Positions 44,038 to 53,319 of a DNA stretch of 64,000 nucleotides are shown here, one piece after another. Below the pieces are notes generated by a model. The model searched no databases, had not been told where the DNA came from, and was given only the letters and a program-made list of their open reading frames with translations. The translations under genes were made by a program, and so were the position numbers. The stretch comes from Steroidobacter agaridevorans (lineage in GTDB: Bacteria; Pseudomonadota; Gammaproteobacteria; Steroidobacterales; Steroidobacteraceae), in assembly GCF_009932555.1 (NCBI RefSeq), contig NZ_BLJO01000011.1, forward strand, positions 1-64,000. Direction: 5' to 3'. Within the stretch, counting starts at the first letter, position 1. The number at the start of each line of letters is the position of its first letter.

Positions 44038-45069
44038 TCAATCGAGCGCGCGATACTCGTTGAGCTTGTTATAAAGCGTCTTGACGCTGATGCCGAGCAC
44101 GGCAGCGGTCCGCGTCTTGTTTCCCGAACAGCGTCGCAACGTTTCCTTGATCACCACGCGCTCGATGGCGGAGAGCGACATTCCTTGGCGGAAAGTCACA
44201 GCGCAGTCCGCCGTTACGCCGGGTTCGGCGATATCGGCGCCGTATTCCGACGCGCCTCGCAGATCGACCTCGTCGTCGGCGAGAATGAACGCGCGTTGCA
44301 CGGTGTTGTAGAGCTCACGAACGTTGCCGGGCCAGCTGTGCTCCTGCAGATATCGCATCGAATCGACGGAGAAGCCCTTGTTCGAGCCTTCGGCTTCGTT
44401 GAGACGATCCAGAAAACATTGCGCCAGCAAATACACGTCCTCGCCACGCCGGCGCAGTGGCGGGATGTGCAGGTGGAATACTGCGAGCCGATATAACAAA
44501 TCGGCCCGGAACCGGTTCTCGGCCAGCGCCTGATTGGTGGCCGCGACTACTCTGGCTTGCAGCGGAATATCTCGCTCGCCACCCACTCGATAGAAGCGTC
44601 GCGATTCGAGCGCACGCAACAGCTTCACTTGCATCTCGGGCGGCATTTCGCCGGCCTCGTCCAGAAACAACGTGCCACGGCCGGCCCGTTCGAAATATCC
44701 TGCTTGCGAGCGGACCGCTCCAGTGAAACTGCCGCGCTCGTAACCGAACAGCTCGGCTTCCACCAAGGTCGCGGGAATGGCTCCGCAGTTCACAGCGACG
44801 AACGGCTCTTCGCGACCGGCGCTCAGAGAATGTATGGTCTCCGCGACCAACTCTTTGCCGGTGCCGCTCTCTCCCGTGAGCAGCACGCTGACGCCGGTAG
44901 GCGCAACTCGCTGCAAGCGATGAAACAACTCCGTCATCAGCGCGCATTCGCCGAGCAAACGGCCCAACCCTCGGCGGCGTAGCGTGCCCTTCGATCCACA
45001 CTGCGCGTTGCCGGCCAGAAGCGATCGAGGCCCGGACCAGTCATCGGCAGCGGGAAGATCAATGCTCAC
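44038..45069 (-). CDS. sigma-54-dependent transcriptional activator without a sensor domain
   Basis: 343 residues from a GTG at 45069 (AGGTG upstream); an alternative ATG at 45153 adds 28 unconserved residues and has no ribosome binding site. The AAA+ core has Walker A GESGTGKE, the sigma-54-contact loop GSFTGA (usual GAFTGA), Walker B LFLDEAGEMPP and the arginine finger region. A Fis-type helix-turn-helix ends the protein (CSGNKTRTAAVLGISVKTLYNKLNEY). With only about 40 residues before the core, it has no receiver, GAF or PAS domain. It is the natural candidate to act at the sigma-54 promoter at 37156-37171. Confidence 0.9.
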   Translation of the reverse strand: MSIDLPAADDWSGPRSLLAGNAQCGSKGTLRRRGLGRLLGECALMTELFHRLQRVAPTGVSVLLTGESGTGKELVAETIHSLSAGREEPFVAVNCGAIPATLVEAELFGYERGSFTGAVRSQAGYFERAGRGTLFLDEAGEMPPEMQVKLLRALESRRFYRVGGERDIPLQARVVAATNQALAENRFRADLLYRLAVFHLHIPPLRRRGEDVYLLAQCFLDRLNEAEGSNKGFSVDSMRYLQEHSWPGNVRELYNTVQRAFILADDEVDLRGASEYGADIAEPGVTADCAVTFRQGMSLSAIERVVIKETLRRCSGNKTRTAAVLGISVKTLYNKLNEYRALD

Positions 45070-45274
45070 AAGGGCTGCACCTTCGGATCTGCTTCGGCGG
45101 GGGCGCTGACGCGCGTGCACAAACACGGTATCGAGAATGGCCGCGCTTCGCATTCACATAAGATGCGCAACTCCGGCGCGGTTCCCCTGCCGGGCACGGA
45201 CAAGGCGAATCTTAAGAAAGGGTTCGGGAGCGCGCCGGAGGCGTGTGGTTTATTTTCCCGCCACGGCCCCTACT

Positions 45275-45895
45275 ATGAGGGGAATGAAACAGGCCGAGAT
45301 CTTTCCGCAAGCGTTACCGCCCGGGCTGAGCTACCGAGAAGACTTCATCACGGTCGATGAGGAGCGGCAGTTGCTGTCCGAGATTCAACGGCTGGCGTTA
45401 AAAGAATCGCAGTATCGGCAATACACCGCCCGCCGGCGGACCGTGAACTACGGCTTCTCGTATGACTTCACTCATCTGCAGTCGAAGCCTGCGCCGCCGA
45501 TTCCAGAATTCCTGACGCCTTTGCGCGCACGCGCCGCCCAGTGGGCCGATGTACGTCCGGAAAACTTCGTGCAAGCATTGATTGCTGAATATCAGCCGGG
45601 CACACCGCTCGGCTGGCATCGCGATGTGCCCGACTTCGAGGTGGTCGTGGGCATCTCGCTCGCGGGCACGGCCCGGCTGCGCTTCCGCCCGTATCCGTGG
45701 TCGCCGGAGAAGAAATCGCAGGTGTTCGCGCTGGAACTCGCGCCCCGCTCGGCGTACATCCTGCGCGATCAAGCCCGCTGGGGTTGGCAGCATCACGTGC
45801 CGCCGACCAAGGAGTTGCGTTATTCGATCACCTTTCGCACGGCAAGCGATAAGATTCCGGGATCCCGTCAGCAGAGATCCCTTGCCCGTGACTGA
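45275..45895 (+). CDS. AlkB-family 2-oxoglutarate/Fe(II) dioxygenase
   Basis: 206 residues from the ATG at 45275 (an ATG at 45284 is also possible). The iron ligands are visible in WHRDVPDFE (His and Asp) and QHHVPPTKELRYSITFR (His and the 2-oxoglutarate-binding Arg), with YNP-like EYQPGTPLGWHRD preceding. AlkB enzymes remove alkyl groups from nucleic acid bases oxidatively. A longer frame to 45137 is not supported. It overlaps the BluB gene start by eight bases. Divergent from the sigma-54 activator gene. Confidence 0.88.
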   Translation: MRGMKQAEIFPQALPPGLSYREDFITVDEERQLLSEIQRLALKESQYRQYTARRRTVNYGFSYDFTHLQSKPAPPIPEFLTPLRARAAQWADVRPENFVQALIAEYQPGTPLGWHRDVPDFEVVVGISLAGTARLRFRPYPWSPEKKSQVFALELAPRSAYILRDQARWGWQHHVPPTKELRYSITFRTASDKIPGSRQQRSLARD

Positions 45896-46574
45896 GTCCG
45901 CCCTTCGCTTCAGCGATGCCGAGCGCGCCGCCGTCTATCGCGCCATCGCCGAGCGGCGCGACATGCGCCATTTCAAATCGGATCCCGTCGACGCCGCGAC
46001 CTTGGAGCGGCTGTTGAACGCCGCACACTGCGCGCCCAGCGTCGGATTGATGCAGCCCTGGCGTTTCATTCGTATCACCGAGCGCGCCCTGCGCGAGCAG
46101 ATCCATGGCCTGGTCGAAGAAGAGCGTCATCGAACCGCGGCGGCGCTGGGTGTCCGAGCCGATGAGTTCATGCGCCTGAAGGTGCAAGGCGTGCTCGAAT
46201 GCGGCGAGTTGCTGATCGCCGCGCTCTGCGAAGGACGCGAGCAATATGTCTTCGGCCGCCGCACACTGCCGGAGATGGATCTGGCCTCGGTGTCGTGTGC
46301 AATTCAAAACTTGTGGCTGGCGGCGCGCGCAGAAGGTATCGGCATGGGCTGGGTCTCGCTGTTCGATCCGCTCGCGCTGGCACAGGTGCTCCACATGCCC
46401 GACGGCAGCTTGCCGATTGCCGTGCTGTGCCTCGGTCATGTCGAAGCTTTCTATCCCGGTCCGATGCTCGAGTTGACCGGCTGGGCCAAGGCTCGCCCCT
46501 TGAGCGAGTTGATGTTCGTCGACCGCTGGAACAATGGCGCGGATCAGAATCTGACGATGACTTCCGCACCGTAA
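45888..46574 (+). CDS. bluB: 5,6-dimethylbenzimidazole synthase BluB
   Basis: 228 residues from a GTG at 45888. The nitroreductase-like fold is shown by RRDMRHFKSDPVDAATLERLLNAAHCAPSVGLMQPWRFIRI (FMN phosphate and ring contacts) and GIGMGWVSLFDPLALAQVLHMPDGSLPIAVLCLGHV. BluB turns FMNH2 and oxygen into the lower ligand base of vitamin B12. The gene overlaps AlkB at its start and the TonB-dependent receptor gene end (convergent) at 46544-46574. No other cobalamin gene is in view. Confidence 0.92.
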   Translation: MTESALRFSDAERAAVYRAIAERRDMRHFKSDPVDAATLERLLNAAHCAPSVGLMQPWRFIRITERALREQIHGLVEEERHRTAAALGVRADEFMRLKVQGVLECGELLIAALCEGREQYVFGRRTLPEMDLASVSCAIQNLWLAARAEGIGMGWVSLFDPLALAQVLHMPDGSLPIAVLCLGHVEAFYPGPMLELTGWAKARPLSELMFVDRWNNGADQNLTMTSAP

Positions 46575-48577
46575 GTGCGGCCCTGCTGCTGAAGTAGCGT
46601 TTGTGCGTGCTCTTCGGAACCGGGGAACAGGCGTTCCTCGTCGAAGGCGTTGTAGATGCCCGCCGTCAGCTCCACTTTCGACCAGCGATCGTGGCTGTTC
46701 AACGTGAAGTTCGTGATCCAGTAAGAAGGACTGTGGGTCCTCGCGAGCGTCACGGTCTCGCTGTTGTATTGCAGCTCGAGATTCGCGAAGACCTTGCTGT
46801 TCAGGATCGGTGTGGAAGCACTCAGCTTGCCGAGCTGGCGCGGTGAATTCGTCAGCTCCAGACCGGTGGCGGTGTCCTTGGCGCGCTGAACCGACCAACT
46901 GCCGCGCAGGACGGTGCCATTGTCATAAGAGCCTTCCAGCTCCAGCTCGACACCGCGGGCATGCACATCCTCGAGGTTGTCATAGTAGGGCTCGCCGCTC
47001 TCCGTCTCCGCGAGTGTGATCAGGCCATCGATCTGGTACTGATAGCCCGACAAGCTCAACCGATACGTCGAGTTGAAGTAATGCTCGTACACCAGCTCAT
47101 AGGTGTCGATCGTTTCCGGGCGCAGCGGTGGGCGGTTGGCCTGCTCCGGGTTGTAATGAGCCTCGTATGGATTCGGCGCACGGAACGCTTCGCCATACAG
47201 CGCCTTGATGGCCGAATTCGGCAATGGATTATAGATTGCGGCGAGCCGGGGATTGGCAGTGCCGCCAAAGGTCTGCCCATAGTGGTCGTAACGCAAGCCT
47301 GCGGTGAGACTGAAATCGTCACGCAACTTCGCTTCGACCTGGCCGAACAAACCGAGCACCGAGCTCGTGTCATCCCGGTCTAGATAATAGAAGCGCGGCT
47401 CGATCACATCGTACGCCGCCTGGTACTCGCGCAAGCTGGTGCGATACTCGGCGCCAACGATGATGGTGTAACGATCGGTCGGCAGCAGAGTGAGCTGCAC
47501 CTCGCTGTTCAGCCACTCTCCCCGCATTTCGTCGCGCGCGATCGCTTCGTAGTCGCCCTCGCCGAGCAATGCGTAATTCATGGGGAAGTCGCCCTCGTAC
47601 TGGTACGAATCGTACGAGGCGCGCACATTCAAGCTGGCGCGCTCGGTCAATGCGCGCTTGTAGCTCAGCTCCAGGTAGCCGCGCATGTCATCGGTCATGG
47701 CGCGCGGATCGTCGAATATCGTGTCGAACGACGCCGTCGGAATCTGCTTGTGACGATCGCTCAGATACAGTGAGGCGGCGAAATCGCCATAGCGCAGGCT
47801 GCTGAAGAATTTCGAGGCCTTTTCGTCATCGCGGTCAGCGGCGAAGCCATCGTTGGCGGCCCGCGCATTGTCGCTGGTGCGCTGATCGAACTCGGGATAG
47901 TAGAAATTCATGCCGTCGCTGGCGTAATGCGACATCGACACCAGCCAGTCGACGCCGCTATCGAACGTCTTACCGTAAGTCGCCCGCGCCCTGTGGGTAT
48001 CGTAACTGGCCGTGTTGGCCTCGATCTCGCCGCCGTCGACGCCGCGGCCACGCTTGGTGATCACGTTGATCACACCGAAGAATGCGCTGCTGCCATAGAG
48101 CGATGAGCTCGGGCCGCGAATGACTTCGACCCGCTCGATCAGCTCCGCATCGAGCATGGAGTCGCGCCCCACCGAGCCGCTGTCATAGACGTTGTCGTTG
48201 AGGCGATGGCCGTCGATCAGCACCAGCACGCGGGTGTCGTAATCGCCGGGTCGTAGGAAGCCGCGCACACCCAGATAGGTGTAATTGCGGTCGTCGGTCG
48301 CGTACAAACCCCGAACGCCGCGCAGGACGTCGACCAGATCCGTGTAGCCGAAACGGCGGATGTCTTCGGCGGTCACGATGCTGATCGACGACGGCGCCTG
48401 CGTCACGCGCTGCTCGTATTTCGAAGCGCCGTAGACCACGTGCACGTTCATGTCCATCAGCTGCTCGAGGCTGAGCGCATCGAGATCGCGGCCGTCGGCA
48501 ACGGCGCTGGCGCACGCCAACGTCGCCGCGCCGGCGCTCAGCAACGCGCGCACGAAATAACTTAAGTTAATTCTCAT
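46544..48577 (-). CDS. TonB-dependent receptor
   Basis: 677 residues from the ATG at 48577, with a signal peptide (LLSAGAATLACASAVAD). The plug has LSLEQLMDMNVHVVYGASKYEQRVTQAPSSISIVTAEDIRRFGYTDLVDVLRGVRGLY and VLVLIDGHRLNDNVYDSG; the barrel ends in a C-terminal phenylalanine (YGAEVIVRF). This LSLEQLMDM subgroup often stands beside YfiR-like and hybrid-kinase genes, as it does here. The substrate is unknown; the neighbouring BluB would fit B12, but the order does not prove it. Confidence 0.9.
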   Translation of the reverse strand: MRINLSYFVRALLSAGAATLACASAVADGRDLDALSLEQLMDMNVHVVYGASKYEQRVTQAPSSISIVTAEDIRRFGYTDLVDVLRGVRGLYATDDRNYTYLGVRGFLRPGDYDTRVLVLIDGHRLNDNVYDSGSVGRDSMLDAELIERVEVIRGPSSSLYGSSAFFGVINVITKRGRGVDGGEIEANTASYDTHRARATYGKTFDSGVDWLVSMSHYASDGMNFYYPEFDQRTSDNARAANDGFAADRDDEKASKFFSSLRYGDFAASLYLSDRHKQIPTASFDTIFDDPRAMTDDMRGYLELSYKRALTERASLNVRASYDSYQYEGDFPMNYALLGEGDYEAIARDEMRGEWLNSEVQLTLLPTDRYTIIVGAEYRTSLREYQAAYDVIEPRFYYLDRDDTSSVLGLFGQVEAKLRDDFSLTAGLRYDHYGQTFGGTANPRLAAIYNPLPNSAIKALYGEAFRAPNPYEAHYNPEQANRPPLRPETIDTYELVYEHYFNSTYRLSLSGYQYQIDGLITLAETESGEPYYDNLEDVHARGVELELEGSYDNGTVLRGSWSVQRAKDTATGLELTNSPRQLGKLSASTPILNSKVFANLELQYNSETVTLARTHSPSYWITNFTLNSHDRWSKVELTAGIYNAFDEERLFPGSEEHAQTLLQQQGRTYGAEVIVRF

Positions 48578-48850
48578 CACCGCAGGATCGCTGCAAGTAC
48601 AGCCGCAGTACCGCTTCGCTAGCTTCGATGAGTGCGATCTTCGGCGCGCCCGACTGCGCTGTTCATAAGACTTCTCCTTAAGTAGCGGGCAGGCGCTTCG
48701 CAAATGCAGCAAAGTGAGAGCCGAGTAGCACTCCGTCGCGGGCATGCGGCCGATGACTCACGCACAATGCACCGTAATGAGTGAACTGCATCGAAGATTG
48801 AATTGAGTGCGCCACCGACGCACGAACCGACGCCCGAAGATTCGATCCAA

Positions 48851-49381
48851 ATGAATTGCCTTCTGCACATCGTCGCGATGCTTGTAGCGCTCACGGTTGC
48901 TACCGCCAGCGCTCGCGCCGATGCAGCCACTCAACGCGAAGATCAGTTCAAAGCCGCCTACGTGTTCAACTTCGTCAAATTCGTCACCTGGCCCGACCCT
49001 GAAGCCACCGGCAACCTGACGATTTGCTTCGTCGGCGGCGACGGTGTGTACACCGCGTTGAGCGCCGGCATCGCCAACAAGCGTGTCGGCGCCCGCCCGC
49101 TGGCGGCGCTGAAGATGGACGAGAGGCTGGCTGCGAATGCGTGCGACGCTCTATATATCGAAGCATCGAGGGTCGCCGGTTACCGGCTGCCTGTCGAAGA
49201 GGCCGTCCTTACTATCAGCGACGCCGCCGACTTCACTGCCCGAGGCGGAATGATCGGCTTGTTCACCGAGAATCACCGGCTGCGCTTCGCCATCAACGTG
49301 CAGAGCGCACAGCAGGCCGGCCTGCGCATCAGCTCCGATCTGTTGAAACTGGCCGCCGACGTGCAGCGGGGGCCGCGATGA
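48851..49381 (+). CDS. YfiR-family (DUF4154) periplasmic protein
   Basis: 176 residues from the ATG at 48851, with a signal peptide ([21 protein letters not shown]). The body shows [17 protein letters not shown], the usual DUF4154 start, and ends [23 protein letters not shown]. YfiR-type proteins sit in the periplasm and inhibit a membrane diguanylate cyclase or similar signal enzyme. Here the next gene, overlapping by four bases, is a CHASE8-type hybrid kinase, so this protein probably controls that kinase. The TonB receptor is divergent. Confidence 0.9.
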   Translation: MNCLLHIVAMLVALTVATASARADAATQREDQFKAAYVFNFVKFVTWPDPEATGNLTICFVGGDGVYTALSAGIANKRVGARPLAALKMDERLAANACDALYIEASRVAGYRLPVEEAVLTISDAADFTARGGMIGLFTENHRLRFAINVQSAQQAGLRISSDLLKLAADVQRGPR

Positions 49382-51750
49382 GAGTGAAGCAGTGGTTCGA
49401 ACGGCTGCCGATCGGCGGCAAGCTCACGCTGCTCGCGATCCTGGTCAGCGGCATGGCGCTGCTGCTCGCCGGCCTGGTGCTGACCATCGCCGACTATCGC
49501 ACCGATCAGAAGGAGATGTGGCGCCGGCTGGAAACGCAGGCGAACATCACGGCACGCGACAGCGAAGCCGCAGTGGCCTTCGACGATCGTGACGCCGCGA
49601 CCCGATCGTTGTCCGCGTTGAGCGCCGACTCCTCGATCGTCGCGGCGGAGATTCACTACGCGCACGGCGGCGTGCTGGCCCGTTTCGGCCGCGACCTCAG
49701 CGGCGCCGCCGACCGCGAGCAGTTCGTCCATGTGCACGCCGACATCGTGCTCGACGGCACCATCGGCTCGGTGCACCTCTGGGCCAATCGCAACGAGCTG
49801 AACGAGGGCATAGTCCAGCGCATCCTGCTGCTGGCGGTGGTGATCGTCGGCGCGCTGGGATTCGCCAGCCTGGCGGCGCTGGGCATGCAGCGCTTCATCT
49901 CCAAGCCGATTCTTGCTCTGTCACAAGCGGCCGAATGCGTCACTCGCTCCCGCGACTACAGCCTGCGCGTGCACGTTCATAACAACGACGAGATCGGCCG
50001 GCTGATCGTCGCGTTCAACGACATGCTGGGACAGATCGAAGGGCGCGACGCCGAGTTGTTGCGCGCACGCGATGAATTGGAACAACGCGTCGCGGCCCGT
50101 ACGCACGAGCTGGCAACCAGCAACAGCCGACTGGCCGACGCCACGAAACGGGCGACCGAGTCGGCGGCCAGCGCGAGCGCGGCCAACAAAGCGAAGAGCG
50201 AATTCCTCGCCAACATGAGTCATGAGATCCGCACACCCATGAACGGCGTGCTCGGCATGACCGATCTGCTGCTCGACACGCGGCTCGATACGATTCAGCG
50301 CGACTACGTGCAGACCATCAAGGACAGCGGCAGCGCGCTGCTGACCGTGATCAACGACATTCTGGACTTCTCCAAAGTCGAAGCCGGCAAGCTCGAGCTC
50401 GAAGCCGCTGACATGGACCTGCGCGACACGCTCGAAGACGTGGCCCGCCTGCTGTCGGTGCAAGCGCATGCCAAGGGCCTGGAAGTCACATTGCAGATCG
50501 ATCCGGACCTGCCCGCGGCCGTCCAGGGCGACGCCGGACGTGTCCGGCAGATCCTGTTGAATCTCGGCGGCAACGCCGTGAAATTCACCGAGTGCGGCGA
50601 AGTCTCGCTGGCGCTGAGCGTGCTCTCGAACGATGCGCAAGGTGTGTTCGTCCGGTGCGAGGTGCGCGACACCGGCATCGGCATTCCCGCCGATCGGATC
50701 AAGGCGCTGTTCTCGCCGTTCACTCAGGTCGACTCGTCCATGACCCGGCGCTTCGGCGGCACGGGCCTGGGATTGTCCATCGTGCGGCGACTGGTCGATC
50801 TGATGGGCGGCGACGTCGGTGTCACGAGCCGCGAAGGCGTGGGCTCGACATTCTGGTTCACCGCGCGCTTCAGGAAAGGTCATCCGGTGACCGGCGCATT
50901 CTCGGTGCTGACGACGGCGATCCGCGGCAAGCGCGTGTTGATCGTCGATGACAACGCCACCAATCGCAAAGTGCTCACGAACCAGCTGGAGATCTGCGGC
51001 GTCGAGCCGGACGTGGCGAGCAATGCGGCCGAAGCGATCAAGCGGATGCGCGAGGCGCATGCGAAGGGCGCGCCGTTCGACGCTGCGCTGCTGGACTATC
51101 AAATGCCCGGCTGCAATGGCGCCGAGCTGGGCCGCAAGATCGTCGCGGATCCGCAGTTGAAAGCGACTCGCTTGATCCTGCTGACCTCTTCCGGACAGCG
51201 CGAAGACAGCCGCAACTTTGCCGAGCTCGGTTTCGGCGGGTATCTGCTCAAGCCGGTCACGCAGCGGGATCTGATCAAGACCTTGCAGCTCGTGCTGGCT
51301 CAGCAGCCCGAGGTGTGGCACCTCCGGTCGCAGCCCATCATCACCGGTGAACGGCTGCACTCGGCGGGGTGCAACGAGAAAAAAGCTCACATCCTGCTGG
51401 CCGACGACAACATCGTGAATCAGAAGGTCGCGGTGCGGCTGCTCGAAAAGCTCAACTATCGAGTCGATGTCGTCGACACCGGACGAGCCGCGGTCGATGC
51501 CTGGCAGTCGGGCAACTACGATTTGATCCTGATGGATTGCCAGATGCCGGACCTCGATGGCTACGAAGCCACGCGCGAGATTCGCAAGGTCGAGAACGAC
51601 GGCAAGCGCACTCCTATCATTGCCTTGACCGCGCACGCCATGAAAGGCGCGGACGAGGAATGCAAGGCGGCAGGCATGGATGGCTATTTGTCCAAGCCCA
51701 TCGATCGCGCCTTGCTGCAAACGACGCTCGCGGGCTTTCTCGGTCGCTGA
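49378..51750 (+). CDS. CHASE8-type hybrid sensor histidine kinase with two receiver domains
   Basis: 790 residues. An N-terminal membrane span and a periplasmic CHASE8-like region (to about residue 150) are followed by a second span, a HAMP linker, a coiled coil, the HisKA domain ([10 protein letters not shown], His282), the ATPase domain ([17 protein letters not shown]), then receiver 1 ([19 protein letters not shown]) and receiver 2 ([34 protein letters not shown]). No Hpt domain is present, so a separate phosphotransfer partner is needed. Start overlaps the YfiR stop (ATGA), which suggests periplasmic control. Confidence 0.93.
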   Translation: MRVKQWFERLPIGGKLTLLAILVSGMALLLAGLVLTIADYRTDQKEMWRRLETQANITARDSEAAVAFDDRDAATRSLSALSADSSIVAAEIHYAHGGVLARFGRDLSGAADREQFVHVHADIVLDGTIGSVHLWANRNELNEGIVQRILLLAVVIVGALGFASLAALGMQRFISKPILALSQAAECVTRSRDYSLRVHVHNNDEIGRLIVAFNDMLGQIEGRDAELLRARDELEQRVAARTHELATSNSRLADATKRATESAASASAANKAKSEFLANMSHEIRTPMNGVLGMTDLLLDTRLDTIQRDYVQTIKDSGSALLTVINDILDFSKVEAGKLELEAADMDLRDTLEDVARLLSVQAHAKGLEVTLQIDPDLPAAVQGDAGRVRQILLNLGGNAVKFTECGEVSLALSVLSNDAQGVFVRCEVRDTGIGIPADRIKALFSPFTQVDSSMTRRFGGTGLGLSIVRRLVDLMGGDVGVTSREGVGSTFWFTARFRKGHPVTGAFSVLTTAIRGKRVLIVDDNATNRKVLTNQLEICGVEPDVASNAAEAIKRMREAHAKGAPFDAALLDYQMPGCNGAELGRKIVADPQLKATRLILLTSSGQREDSRNFAELGFGGYLLKPVTQRDLIKTLQLVLAQQPEVWHLRSQPIITGERLHSAGCNEKKAHILLADDNIVNQKVAVRLLEKLNYRVDVVDTGRAAVDAWQSGNYDLILMDCQMPDLDGYEATREIRKVENDGKRTPIIALTAHAMKGADEECKAAGMDGYLSKPIDRALLQTTLAGFLGR

Positions 51751-51770
51751 CGATTGCGGATACTCGGACC

Positions 51771-52136
51771 ATGAGTATCCGCATGACGACTCTTGCACTG
51801 GCGCTGATTACTCTCGCGGCGTGCGCAACCGTACCCAACCGCCCGCCGCGACCGGCGACATCCTCGTACGGATGTATGGAAGCCGTCGTGAAGGAGAAGG
51901 TGCCGTCGAATCTGCCCGATAAGAGACAACACTGTCTCGCCGGCGGCTTGATCGCCCGCTATTGCAGCGGCAGCGAAGCGTACCTGGCCGGCGCCGGCAA
52001 AGAATTAAAGGATTTGTTCGGCGGCGGCGACGCCGAATGGGGCGACTGGCGCGCCGATCGAGCCGGCATTGCCTGTGCCCGCTCCGCCAGCGACGACGAC
52101 CAGCTCGCGAAGTGCTGCGAGCAGAGCGGTTATTGA
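51771..52136 (+). CDS. small lipoprotein of unknown function
   Basis: 121 residues from the ATG at 51771, with a lipoprotein signal (TLALALITLAACA). The mature part has GCMEAVVKEKVPSNLPDKRQHCLAGGLIARYCSGSEAYLAGAGKELKDLFGGGDAEWGDWRADRAGIACA and CCEQSGY, so cysteines and an ACLAG-like core are repeated. It may be membrane-inserting, but I do not recognise a family. It stands 20 bases after the hybrid kinase. Confidence 0.75.
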   Translation: MSIRMTTLALALITLAACATVPNRPPRPATSSYGCMEAVVKEKVPSNLPDKRQHCLAGGLIARYCSGSEAYLAGAGKELKDLFGGGDAEWGDWRADRAGIACARSASDDDQLAKCCEQSGY

Positions 52137-52139
52137 AGA

Positions 52140-52913
52140 TCAGCCCGACTGCGGGCAGCCGCGCAATTCCAGGCGCAGAATACGGCTCTGGCCAACCTGG
52201 AACACACTGGTGTCGATGGTCTGGCCCGGCTCCTTCAGATCCACATCGATCCAGAACACCGAGCCGGCGCGCTTGCGATCGCTGATCTGCGGATTCAGAC
52301 CGATCGCTTTCACTTCTTCGGAGCGGCGCTGCGCGCGCTGATAATCGGAGAACACGCCCAGCGACAGCACGTTCGGCGGATCCGACCCCGGCATCAAATA
52401 AACATCCGTGATGCCGTTGGCGTTGAGCGTTTTGAGTGCATCCTCGGCGGCCTCGCGCGTCGCGAGGTCGCGAACGCTGACCCAATAGCCGGTCCACAGC
52501 TCGCCCTGCTCCACCCGCTGACGTGGCGCGAATCCCAGACTGCGCAGAGTGGCTTGTGCTTGCGAGGCCTGACCCAGATCGGCGAACGGGCCGACGCTGC
52601 TGCAGGTCAGCGCATCTTCACGCGTCGTCTGTTCAGGCGCGGATGGGGGCCGCTGCACGGTGGTCGGCGATTCGAGCGGCGCAACTTGAGGCGGCGTGAT
52701 GTCGCGCAGATCGGCGACGCGCTCTTCCTCTTCTTCGGGCTGTGGCTGCTCGGCCGGCTCGTTCTGCGCTTCTTTCGCCAGCACGATGCGAGGCGGCGGA
52801 GCGGCTATGCGAATCGGCACGCGATCGAGGCTGCTGACCTGCACATCGATCACTTGGGACCAGATGAAATACAGGGCGTTGACCAGCAGCAACAGCAGAC
52901 AGAACGCGCGCAT
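52140..52913 (-). CDS. SPOR-domain protein
   Basis: 257 residues: one N-terminal membrane span (RAFCLLLLLVNALYFIWSQVI), a proline-glutamate-rich linker, then a SPOR-like domain (CSSVGPFADLGQASQAQATLRSLG and YWVSVRDLATREAAEDALKTLNANGITDVYLMPG). SPOR domains bind denuded peptidoglycan at the septum. The position after coaX and a small cytochrome is a familiar order in gammaproteobacteria. It should be anchored in the inner membrane facing the periplasm. Confidence 0.88.
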   Translation of the reverse strand: MRAFCLLLLLVNALYFIWSQVIDVQVSSLDRVPIRIAAPPPRIVLAKEAQNEPAEQPQPEEEEERVADLRDITPPQVAPLESPTTVQRPPSAPEQTTREDALTCSSVGPFADLGQASQAQATLRSLGFAPRQRVEQGELWTGYWVSVRDLATREAAEDALKTLNANGITDVYLMPGSDPPNVLSLGVFSDYQRAQRRSEEVKAIGLNPQISDRKRAGSVFWIDVDLKEPGQTIDTSVFQVGQSRILRLELRGCPQSG

Positions 52914-52933
52914 GCAGTAGTTATATCGAGCGG

Positions 52934-53239
52934 CTAGCGCCGCTTCTTACCCTTCTGGCTGCTCTGGCCCCAATACGCGGCAATGTCCGCCACTTCGGCC
53001 GGCGTCAATTGCAGCGGCTTCCGATGCTTCACCTTGCCGGCGACGATATCGCCGATCAGGCTTTCCAGCGAGGCCACGCTTTCGCCTTCCCAGTCGTCGG
53101 CCTCGTGGCATTCGATGCATTTGGCCTGGGAGGCGGCCTTGCCGGCCTGCACGTCAGCCGCGAGCACCGACAGCGGCCACCAGCCCAGCGCCAGCAGCGC
53201 CGAACCCGCGGTCAGTCGTCGGAATCTCGATTCGGCCAT
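52934..53239 (-). CDS. small c-type cytochrome
   Basis: 101 residues from the ATG at 53239, with a signal peptide (ALGWWPLSVLAA). One haem motif, CIECH, follows, then a methionine-poor C-terminal half ending in SSQKGKKRR. The family-typical LTPAEVADIAAYWGQ helix is present. It is a periplasmic electron carrier. It lies between coaX and the SPOR gene, in the same direction. Confidence 0.87.
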   Translation of the reverse strand: MAESRFRRLTAGSALLALGWWPLSVLAADVQAGKAASQAKCIECHEADDWEGESVASLESLIGDIVAGKVKHRKPLQLTPAEVADIAAYWGQSSQKGKKRR

Positions 53240-53319
53240 CCCAGCGTCCTCAAATTGCTCTCCGCCTCGATCGAGCCGGATGATACACGAAGGCTCCCGC
53301 ATCACCGTGCCCGGCGGGA

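Noticed and set aside
49921-51798. 625-codon minus-strand frame opposite the hybrid kinase
   Set aside because: The plus strand encodes a full set of kinase and receiver motifs; the opposite frame is a composition effect.
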